Assembly (NCBI GenBank): GCA_038750655.1
Contig: JBCDGZ010000017.1
Location: forward strand, 5,203 to 69,202
Direction of reading: 5' to 3'
Source of the DNA: JBCDGZ01 sp038750655
GTDB lineage: Bacteria; Bacteroidota; Bacteroidia; Chitinophagales; Saprospiraceae
DNA: 64,000 nt
Part shown: piece by piece, positions 58,428 through 64,000 of the stretch
Position numbering within the stretch: position 1 is the first letter of the stretch
Layout: each line of letters starts with the position of its first letter
The notes under the pieces: model-generated
Seen by the model: only the letters and a program-made list of their open reading frames with translations
What the model was told of the DNA's origin: nothing
The model's database searches: none
Made by a program: the position numbers and the translations under genes

Positions 58428-59762
58428 ATGAAGCAGATAACATACGATGTCGTAGTCATTGGCGGAGGCCCTGCGGGTTCCTCGGTCGCTAGCGTCCTGG
58501 CCAAGGCGGGCCACCAGGTTTTAGTATTGGAAAAGCAGAAATTTCCCAGAGAACACGTCGGCGAATCTTTGCTGCCTTTTTGCTACCAAATTTTTGAGGA
58601 GTTGGGCGTTTTGGAAGAAATGAAGACCCGCTTTCTCCGCAAGCCCGGCGTCACCTTTTCGAATACCGATGGCAGTCATTTTTCCAACTGGTGCTTTCAC
58701 CACGTCATCGATGATCCCAGCCAATTGTCTTTCCACGTTCACCGCGCCACCTTCGATGATCTGCTGCTCAAGAACAGCCGTCGGCACGGAGCAGAGGTAA
58801 TGGAAGAAACCAAGGTCCTCAAGGTCGACTTTGGGGAGGAGGAGACGGTAGTGCGGGCGGTAGGCCCTTCTGGTGAAAACATGGACATCACGGCGCGCTA
58901 TGTGATCGACGCTAGTGGGCAAGCCACGGTTTTGGCCAAGCAGTTGGGCTGCAAAAAGCCCTTCGATCGGCTAGAGCGCCGCGTCGCCTTGTCGAACCAT
59001 TGGGAGAACGCGAAGCTGGACCCTAGCCTGAAAACGGGCAACATCAAAATTGTTCACCTCGAAGGGGAACATAAGGGCTGGTTTTGGCTCATTCCCATCA
59101 CAGAAAACCGCCTAAGTATCGGCCTGGCTGTCGATATGGCCTTTCTCAAAGCACAGAAAAAACAATTATCGGAGCAACACAAGGACTGGCAAACGGCCTT
59201 CTACCTCCAGGTGATTCAATCGTCTCCGGCCGTCGCCTCCATTATCGAAGGTGCTAATATGCTGCACGGCTTGAACGTCAACGGCGACTTTTCGTACTAC
59301 ACCGAGCACAAATACAATGAGCGCTACGCCACCGTCGGCGATGCTTCTGCCTTTTTGGATCCCATCTTTTCCAGCGGTATCTACCTGGGCATGCGCGGTG
59401 GGCAGTTGGTCGGCGAAGGGGTCAGCCAATTGCTAAATACCGGAAAGCGCGAAAAGCTGGACAAAGCTTATGTGGACATTTCGGGGGCCTATCGTTTGGT
59501 TGAAGAATTGATCGTTACGTTCTACGAACCGGGCTCGATTCGCTTTGCCGAAGTCGATAAAGTCCTAGATTTTAGTTACGAAAAATTTGAAGCGGCGTAC
59601 TCTATTTTACACTTAGTATTGGCGGGTGATTTTTTCACCAATTACGACAAATACCTAAAGGCCATTCAGCTGTTGAAGGATGAGGAGATGATCGATAAAT
59701 ACCGCAATCTGATCGGCCACCCTGAGGTTCATCACGCCAACGATACTTGTGTTGTGGACTAG
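58428..59762 (+). CDS. Flavin-dependent halogenase-like oxidoreductase
   Basis: This 444-residue protein has the FAD-binding GGGPAGS (12-18), HVGESLLP (43-50), the halogenase hallmark GWFWLIP (217-223, GWxWxIP), GDA (304-306) and FLDPIFSSG (309-317, FxxPxxSxG). K72 in RKPGVTF is a candidate for the catalytic lysine. These features fit the group that halogenates substrates bound to carrier proteins, as in PltA or CndH. It follows the carrier and adenylation genes by 26 bp on the same strand, which supports a carrier-bound substrate. A non-halogenating oxidase of the same fold cannot be excluded. Confidence 0.83.
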   Translation: MKQITYDVVVIGGGPAGSSVASVLAKAGHQVLVLEKQKFPREHVGESLLPFCYQIFEELGVLEEMKTRFLRKPGVTFSNTDGSHFSNWCFHHVIDDPSQLSFHVHRATFDDLLLKNSRRHGAEVMEETKVLKVDFGEEETVVRAVGPSGENMDITARYVIDASGQATVLAKQLGCKKPFDRLERRVALSNHWENAKLDPSLKTGNIKIVHLEGEHKGWFWLIPITENRLSIGLAVDMAFLKAQKKQLSEQHKDWQTAFYLQVIQSSPAVASIIEGANMLHGLNVNGDFSYYTEHKYNERYATVGDASAFLDPIFSSGIYLGMRGGQLVGEGVSQLLNTGKREKLDKAYVDISGAYRLVEELIVTFYEPGSIRFAEVDKVLDFSYEKFEAAYSILHLVLAGDFFTNYDKYLKAIQLLKDEEMIDKYRNLIGHPEVHHANDTCVVD

Positions 59763-59787
59763 TATTTAAAAGATAATTCTTAGACCG

Positions 59788-60528
59788 ATGTCTATCATTA
59801 CCTACGGAAAAAATTGGGATCGCTACTACCAGCGCACCTACCGCGAGTCGAACGGGAAGGCCCTCTGGGATGTGCCTGCCGATCGGGCGGCGGAGAGGGA
59901 TTTGGAGGTGTTTGAAAAAGAGCTGCCCACTACCCTGCCCATCATCGATCTGGGCTGTGGTACGGGCGTACAAACCGTCTTTTTGGCCCAACACTACCCC
60001 GCAGTGCTGGGCGTTGACGCCTCAGAAGAAGCCATCCAAATTGCCCGCGAAGCCTACGGCGGCGACAGCCACCAATTCGGCATCCTGGATGCCACCGACC
60101 CCAAAGCTGCCCAAGCCATCCACCAAGAGCTGGGAGATGCCCACATCTACTCGCGAGGTGTGCTGCACCAATTGCTGAAAAACGACTACGAGGCGCTGAT
60201 CCAAACCCTGCGTACCTTGCTGGGCCAGAAAGGGCGGCTGTACTGCATGGAAGTCTCGGACCAAATCCGCGCTCATTTCGATGCCAGCGCCGATGATTTC
60301 AGCCAGCTGCCGGAACGGATGCGCCAAGTTTTTCTCAGCGACCTGCCGCCCCGCGGCCTCTCACTAGAGGGCCTATCTTCCTTTTTCCCTGAGGATCAAT
60401 TCCGTATTTTGCAATCCGGCCCGGGCCGCCTGCTGACCAACCTTAACTTCAGCGACGGAAGCCCGATTTATATCCCGGCCGTTTATGCCATTATCGAAGC
60501 CATTTCAAAACCACCAATTTATGCTTAG
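59788..60528 (+). CDS. Class I SAM-dependent methyltransferase
   Basis: This 246-residue protein has SAM motif I PIIDLGCGTGVQTVFLAQHY at about 51-70 and GVDASEEAIQIARE. The start TYGKNWDRYYQRTYRES and a tail ending NFSDGSPIYIPAVYAIIEA resemble small-molecule methyltransferases. It lies 25 bp after the halogenase-like gene and is probably part of the same transcript. The next lipoprotein gene overlaps its end by 8 bp. Confidence 0.85.
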   Translation: MSIITYGKNWDRYYQRTYRESNGKALWDVPADRAAERDLEVFEKELPTTLPIIDLGCGTGVQTVFLAQHYPAVLGVDASEEAIQIAREAYGGDSHQFGILDATDPKAAQAIHQELGDAHIYSRGVLHQLLKNDYEALIQTLRTLLGQKGRLYCMEVSDQIRAHFDASADDFSQLPERMRQVFLSDLPPRGLSLEGLSSFFPEDQFRILQSGPGRLLTNLNFSDGSPIYIPAVYAIIEAISKPPIYA

Positions 60529-60904
60529 ATTCATCCCTACCCTCTGCCTATTCCTGCTCGGCCTACTGCTGCTTTCTTCCTGCGAACAGCAGGAAGCCAA
60601 CCAACAAAGTGCAACTAGCAGCGAGCCCGCAGCAAAACCGACCTTCCAAAAGCAGCAAAAAGCGGCGCCTAGACAACGCAACCCCGCGACATCTATCATC
60701 AATCGGATGAACAAGCACCTGGAGCTGAGTGAGGAGCAGATCAGCAGTATCGAAAAGCTGGCTGCCGAGTATGATTTCAAGGGCAGCAGCCGGAAGGAAA
60801 TACGGGCCAAGCGCAAAGCCTTTCGCAGCCAAGTTCTTGAATCAGTGCTGACCGAAGAGCAAAGACAGCAGTACGAGGGGCGGACCCGGAAGCAAAAAGA
60901 ATAG
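60521..60904 (+). CDS. Small lipoprotein with Spy/LTxxQ-like helical region
   Basis: The ATG at 60521 (MLRFIPTLCLFLLGLLLLSSC) gives a lipoprotein signal with C21; an earlier in-frame ATG would hide it. The 127-residue product has a low-complexity linker, then a helical domain: LELSEEQISSIEKLAAEYDF and RAKRKAFRSQVLESVLTEEQ. This is the pattern of small periplasmic LTxxQ/Spy-like proteins. The protein encoded next at 60988 is a paralogue without the lipobox. Its role is unknown; it overlaps the methyltransferase gene by 8 bp. Confidence 0.75.
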   Translation: MLRFIPTLCLFLLGLLLLSSCEQQEANQQSATSSEPAAKPTFQKQQKAAPRQRNPATSIINRMNKHLELSEEQISSIEKLAAEYDFKGSSRKEIRAKRKAFRSQVLESVLTEEQRQQYEGRTRKQKE

Positions 60905-60914
60905 GTCCAAATCG

Positions 60915-60945
60915 TTGAAAAATCGCGCTAAAAATAGTATCTTTA
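60915..60945 (+). promoter_or_regulatory. Probable promoter of the gene at 60988
   Basis: TTG (60915-60917) and TATCTTTA (60938-60945) are spaced by 20 bp, matching TTG-N17-23-TAnnTTTG except for the final base. The ATG is 43 bp downstream. Confidence 0.45.
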
Positions 60946-60987
60946 TTCAGTTATATACGATTTTTATACATATTAAACTTGATTCCC

Positions 60988-61311
60988 ATGTATAAACTAC
61001 TTATCCTACTGTTATTTGTGAGTTTCAGCACTGCTGCTTACAGTGCCACACCGGCAACTACTGCTCCTGTTACCATTAGCATGGATTTGACTGATGATCC
61101 AGGTGATCGCATGGTCAGCAAGCTCAACGCCAAAATTACTTTGACCACGAGCCAAGAGCAAGAGATCAAAAACATTGCTTCAGATTTCAACTTTGATGGC
61201 CTCAGTGGAGCACCACTTAAGCAGAAGCGCAAGGAATTCAGAAAGAAGGTAATCGATGAGGTATTGACTGCCGATCAGATTACTTCTTTGAAGGCCCAAA
61301 AAGGCCAATAG
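60988..61311 (+). CDS. Small exported Spy/LTxxQ-like protein
   Basis: The ATG at 60988 is preferred to a TTG 9 bases upstream. The 107-residue product has a signal peptide (MYKLLILLLFVSFSTAAYSA) and a helical mature part ITLTTSQEQEIKNIASDFNF with KQKRKEFRKKVIDEVLTADQ. It aligns with the C-terminal domain of the lipoprotein at 60521. It is probably a soluble periplasmic protein, perhaps chaperone-like. It is followed by a strong bidirectional terminator at 61362-61413. Confidence 0.75.
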   Translation: MYKLLILLLFVSFSTAAYSATPATTAPVTISMDLTDDPGDRMVSKLNAKITLTTSQEQEIKNIASDFNFDGLSGAPLKQKRKEFRKKVIDEVLTADQITSLKAQKGQ

Positions 61312-61361
61312 TCTTGAACTAAAAGGGGAACTAAGCACATTCATTTCCCCACGTTTTATAA

Positions 61362-61413
61362 AAAAGAAAACCGATTATGCAGGGACCTTGGTCTCTCTAA
61401 TCGGTTTTCTTTT
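61362..61413. terminator. Bidirectional intrinsic terminator
   Basis: AAAAGAAAACCGATTA (61362-61377) pairs perfectly with TAATCGGTTTTCTTTT (61398-61413); the loop contains a further small hairpin. The A tract on one side and T tract on the other serve both the plus gene ending at 61311 and the minus gene ending at 61456. Confidence 0.88.
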
Positions 61414-61455
61414 TTACTTTATGCCCGGCATGAAGGTTTCATTTTTATGCCTTTT

Positions 61456-62541
61456 TCAAAGATTTTCGTAAAGACCGAGGTAGGTCTCTACGGCCTTTTC
61501 GAGTTCGAATAAACGCCGTGGAATGATTGACCACTGCTTCCGATAGGCTTTCTCCAATGTACGAGAAAGACCTTCTTTCGTCATGTCTTCCATTTCAAGA
61601 TACGTACCGCTGACCACCTCTGGCAAAGCGCCCTGGGCAGAGGAGATAATAGGTACGCCCAGCCCGACCGTCTCAGCGGCCACGAAACAAAAGCCCTCGC
61701 TGTAGGAGGGAATGACCACGCAGGAGGACTGGCAAATTTGGGTGTATAGCTCGTCCCGGCTCAGCTCATGTCTCAAGTCAATATAATCCTTCAAGTCCAA
61801 ATCTGTGATGAGTTGTAGGATGTTGTGGTACATCGCGCGGGGTTGCCGGGGCAGGATCAGCACTAGGCGGCTGTCGGGGTATTGCTGGCGAAACTGTTGG
61901 GCGGCGGGCAGCAGGAGGTCCAGACCTTTGGAGATGCCGAGGCGGCCGAAGTAGGTGTAGGTAAAGGTAGGAGGTGGCTGGTGGGTGTAGCTTTTCAATT
62001 CTTGATAATCCAATCCATTGTAAATTCTGGTGATTCTCGACGGGGCGATGCCCTGCTGGATCAATGCTTTGCGGGTGAAGTCGGAGACGGCGATAAAGCG
62101 GTCGAAGCCGAGGCGCAAAAGGAGTTGTTCGTAGTAGTAAAAGGCCGTCTTGGCCAGGCGGGAGGCGAAGGGGAGCCGCTTCCACAGGGGGCCCCAGGCT
62201 TCGTGGAAAGTGACGAGAATGGGGCGGCGGCAGAGGCGGGCGGCGAGCCAGGCGGGCAGGGCCGCATTGTAGGTGGTGGTGTGCACCAGATCGCTTTGGC
62301 GAGTGTGGCGGATGGCGCTGCGCAGGCTGAGGAAGGTGAAGAGGTAGCGATTTCGACAATCAATGCGATGGATTTGGACTCCGTTGAGGCGTTCCTTGCG
62401 GGCCAGATGGGGATCGAAGCGCGTGGTGAGTACGCTCACCTGATGACCTCTAGCGGCCAAGGCTTCGGCCAGACTTTGGAACAACTTTTCGGCTCCTCCA
62501 ATGTAAGGATGGTAATGCTCCAGCACGAAGAGGATGCTCAT
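61456..62541 (-). CDS. GT4-family glycosyltransferase
   Basis: The ATG at 62541 overlaps the upstream DUF2304 stop as ATGA; the longer frame upstream is inside that gene. The 361-residue product begins MSILFVLEHYHPYIGGAEKL, typical of GT4 enzymes. It contains FTYTYFGRLGISKGLDLLLPA and, at the donor site, VVIPSYSEGFCFVAAETVGLGVPIISSAQGALPEVV. It acts in the cytoplasm on an envelope glycan. It ends a tightly packed minus-strand operon with the DUF2304, GT2 and membrane protein genes. Confidence 0.9.
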   Translation of the reverse strand: MSILFVLEHYHPYIGGAEKLFQSLAEALAARGHQVSVLTTRFDPHLARKERLNGVQIHRIDCRNRYLFTFLSLRSAIRHTRQSDLVHTTTYNAALPAWLAARLCRRPILVTFHEAWGPLWKRLPFASRLAKTAFYYYEQLLLRLGFDRFIAVSDFTRKALIQQGIAPSRITRIYNGLDYQELKSYTHQPPPTFTYTYFGRLGISKGLDLLLPAAQQFRQQYPDSRLVLILPRQPRAMYHNILQLITDLDLKDYIDLRHELSRDELYTQICQSSCVVIPSYSEGFCFVAAETVGLGVPIISSAQGALPEVVSGTYLEMEDMTKEGLSRTLEKAYRKQWSIIPRRLFELEKAVETYLGLYENL

Positions 62542-62885
62542 TGCTGCTGCTTTTCCTGTTCTTTTAGTGCTATTTTTCGGGTCAGGACGGTGATGGCGTT
62601 TTCCTGTTTTTTGATCAGGCTGTACATTTTGAATTGTACAAAAAATATGATGCCGATACTGAGAAAGAGCACCGCATTGATATTGCTTTTGATGCCGAAG
62701 GCGGCGGCGATGGAATTGGAGATGGCATCGGGAAAAATGGCGAAGATGCCTACCGACAACCAAAAGCCAATGCTGACGATGGTTTCGACGTTAGTGGCCT
62801 TGGACTTGAGGTGCCGGGTGATTTGGCTGATGATGAACACCAGGGCAAAGAGCGGCACCAGAATTTGAAAGATGCGAATTTCCAT
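62538..62885 (-). CDS. DUF2304 family membrane protein
   Basis: The ATG at 62885 (MEIRIFQILVPLFALVFIISQ) is 1 bp after the GT2 stop. The 115-residue protein has three hydrophobic helices (about 4-22, 35-55, 65-88) and a charged C-terminal coiled coil ending KEQEKQQQ. DUF2304 proteins commonly accompany DPM1-like GT2 enzymes and may anchor them to the membrane or handle polyprenyl-phosphate sugars. The arrangement here supports that partnership. Confidence 0.8.
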   Translation of the reverse strand: MEIRIFQILVPLFALVFIISQITRHLKSKATNVETIVSIGFWLSVGIFAIFPDAISNSIAAAFGIKSNINAVLFLSIGIIFFVQFKMYSLIKKQENAITVLTRKIALKEQEKQQQ

Positions 62886-62886
62886 T

Positions 62887-63573
62887 TTATTTGAAAATTG
62901 TATTCCAGATGAAATTGAGAGCCGTTGTAATGCCGATTTGAAAGTCCTGCCCTTTGCTGATGGAATAGGCGGAATAGCGGACGGTGGATGCGGCTTCTTC
63001 GATTTTGAGCTGTTCTTGCTCGGCGACAATCAGCATCTCGCTACAGTAGCCAAAGCCATCGATCTCTAGCTCCAGCTTTTCGATGGCTTTTCTGTTGAGC
63101 AGCCGCAGGCCGGATTGGGTATCGGTGTATCGGCCTTTACAGAAAACGTTGGTTAAGGTATTAGCAATCCCGTTAAAAATGATACGAGTCACAGGAATCT
63201 TGCCGCTGGTTTGCAGAAAACGGCTGCCGATCACGATGTCGCATTGGGTAGCCTCCATTTTTTCCCACAACTTCAACAAATCCGCCGGGTCGTGCTGCCC
63301 ATCGGCATCCATAAAGGCGAGGTATTGACATCCCTTCATCCGAGCCAGCTCAATACCCGTCTGCGTAGAGGCTCCTGCCCCTCGATTGACCAGATGCTGC
63401 ACCACCATAGCGCCACAGCTCTCGGCCTTCGACGCCGTTTGATCCTCACTCCCATCGTCGATCACGATAATCCGACGGAACCCACAAGTCTGAATCGTCT
63501 CAATCACCTTACAGATGACGGTCTCCTCGTTGTAGGCCGGCAGAACGACCCATATGTCATGGAGTGGAATCAT
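62887..63573 (-). CDS. GT2-family polyprenyl-phosphate glycosyltransferase (DPM1-like)
   Basis: This 228-residue protein has the GT-A pattern WVVLPAYNEETVICKVIETIQ, IIVIDDGSEDQT, NRGAGASTQTGIELA and the metal-binding FMDADGQHDPADL. The later GSRFL and RGYxDTQSGLR-like RYTDTQSGLRLLNRKAIEKL fit the dolichol-phosphate mannosyltransferase group. It makes a polyprenyl-phosphate-linked sugar at the inner membrane for use outside. It sits between the partial membrane protein gene (3 bp) and DUF2304 (1 bp). Confidence 0.9.
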   Translation of the reverse strand: MIPLHDIWVVLPAYNEETVICKVIETIQTCGFRRIIVIDDGSEDQTASKAESCGAMVVQHLVNRGAGASTQTGIELARMKGCQYLAFMDADGQHDPADLLKLWEKMEATQCDIVIGSRFLQTSGKIPVTRIIFNGIANTLTNVFCKGRYTDTQSGLRLLNRKAIEKLELEIDGFGYCSEMLIVAEQEQLKIEEAASTVRYSAYSISKGQDFQIGITTALNFIWNTIFK

Positions 63574-63576
63574 AAA

Positions 63577-64000
63577 TTATTGTATCTCAAACAGCCCAAA
63601 ACTACCCAGGTAGGCCACTTTACCGACCAGTCCAGGACGCGCCTGCACCGTCTGCCCATCGGGCAGCAGTAGCAGCGGAGCTTTGGAGTCTTTAACATAA
63701 TTATCGGTAGCCACCAGTTTCACCTTCGGCGATTTAATCAGCAGATTGATCAGGCGAAGCCCTTTCTCTCGCAGCGATTGCTCCGGTGTCTGGTCGATCC
63801 CGGGGGTACTCAATTCGTAGAGAATATAACGGAAGCCATTGTCTTTCAAGATATTAAAAAACTGGCTATCGTCCTTCAATAATCGAGTAATTTCATCAAA
63901 CTTCCCCAGAATATTGTCATAAAAAATGCGGCGATCGTTGCGGTCTATGTGATACCCCAAATAGGTATTGACACAATAGATTTTCTCCGATTGGTCGGCA
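63577..64000 (-). CDS. C-terminal part of an uncharacterised protein, N-terminus beyond window
   Basis: The frame is open from base 64000 to the stop at 63577; 140 codons are visible, starting ADQSEKIYCVNTYLGYH. No good start is inside, so the gene begins outside the window. The visible part is soluble and includes DDSQFFNILKDNGFRYILYEL and a final KVAYLGSFGLFEIQ. The position before a DPM1-like GT2 gene, and this type of C-terminal domain, fit the periplasmic end of a GT39/ArnT-like membrane glycosyltransferase. This is a guess without the membrane part. Confidence 0.7.
   Translation of the reverse strand, partial: ADQSEKIYCVNTYLGYHIDRNDRRIFYDNILGKFDEITRLLKDDSQFFNILKDNGFRYILYELSTPGIDQTPEQSLREKGLRLINLLIKSPKVKLVATDNYVKDSKAPLLLLPDGQTVQARPGLVGKVAYLGSFGLFEIQ

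Noticed and set aside
61882..62868. 328-codon open frame on the plus strand
   Set aside because: It is antisense to a clear GT4 gene and DUF2304 gene; low-complexity product typical of a shadow frame in GC-rich DNA.
1..64000. Mobile elements, CRISPR arrays, tRNA and rRNA genes
   Set aside because: No transposase, integrase, direct-repeat array or RNA gene pattern was recognised on either strand. The repeats seen are within surface-protein genes or are promoter elements.

Overview
The window is chromosomal DNA from a member of the Bacteroidota, most likely a marine, Saprospira/Lewinella-like lineage. The evidence is many secreted proteins ending in type IX secretion (T9SS) type A C-terminal domains, a SusC/SusD pair, SprB and PKD repeats, TAnnTTTG-type promoters and almost no Shine-Dalgarno sequences. 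The species is not identifiable by eye. No rRNA, tRNA, CRISPR array, insertion sequence or phage gene was seen.

Region 1 (1-20.7 kb) is a surface and secretion region built around an ECF sigma factor (11798-12367) and its membrane anti-sigma factor (11027-11755). A minus-strand run encodes a trimer-like fibre protein, a metzincin-type protease, a TPR protein, a very large PKD/T9SS protein and a SprB-repeat protein cut by the window edge. On the plus strand are two paralogous T9SS proteins and a TPR-CHAT protease with a signal peptide and a C-terminal membrane anchor. Four promoters in this region share the 26-bp pattern [A/G]TTACCTTTTT-N10-G[A/C]ATG, including the sigma factor's own promoter. 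This looks like a self-contained ECF regulon.

Region 2 (20.7-33.7 kb) holds housekeeping and stress genes: a PLP aminotransferase, a T9SS protein with PPC-like domains, a hydratase of the fumarylacetoacetase fold, a serine-hydrolase-fold protein with all catalytic motifs lost, three two-domain universal stress proteins, a CBS protein, a ribosome hibernation factor and a receiver-Crp/Fnr fusion regulator. Five FNR-like boxes (TTGAT-N4-ATCAA type) lie in the two divergent promoter regions here, which suggests a dormancy or low-oxygen regulon.

Region 3 (33.0-41.1 kb) has a DUF2064 protein, SusC, SusD, a sodium/solute symporter and a metallophosphoesterase-like protein with altered metal ligands. 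It is probably a nutrient uptake locus.

Region 4 (41.1-64 kb) is a large cell-surface glycan locus. It carries eight sulfotransferase domains, one fused to a glycosyltransferase, plus GT4, GT8 and GT2 glycosyltransferases, an MBOAT-SGNH O-acyltransferase fusion and a Wzm/Wzt-type ABC exporter co-transcribed with two sulfotransferases. Embedded in it is a small natural-product cassette: carrier protein, adenylation domain, flavin-dependent halogenase-like enzyme and two methyltransferases. The adenylation pocket read by eye resembles the proline code of pyrrole pathways. The inferred product is a sulfated, O-acylated exported glycan that may carry an acyl group made on the carrier protein.
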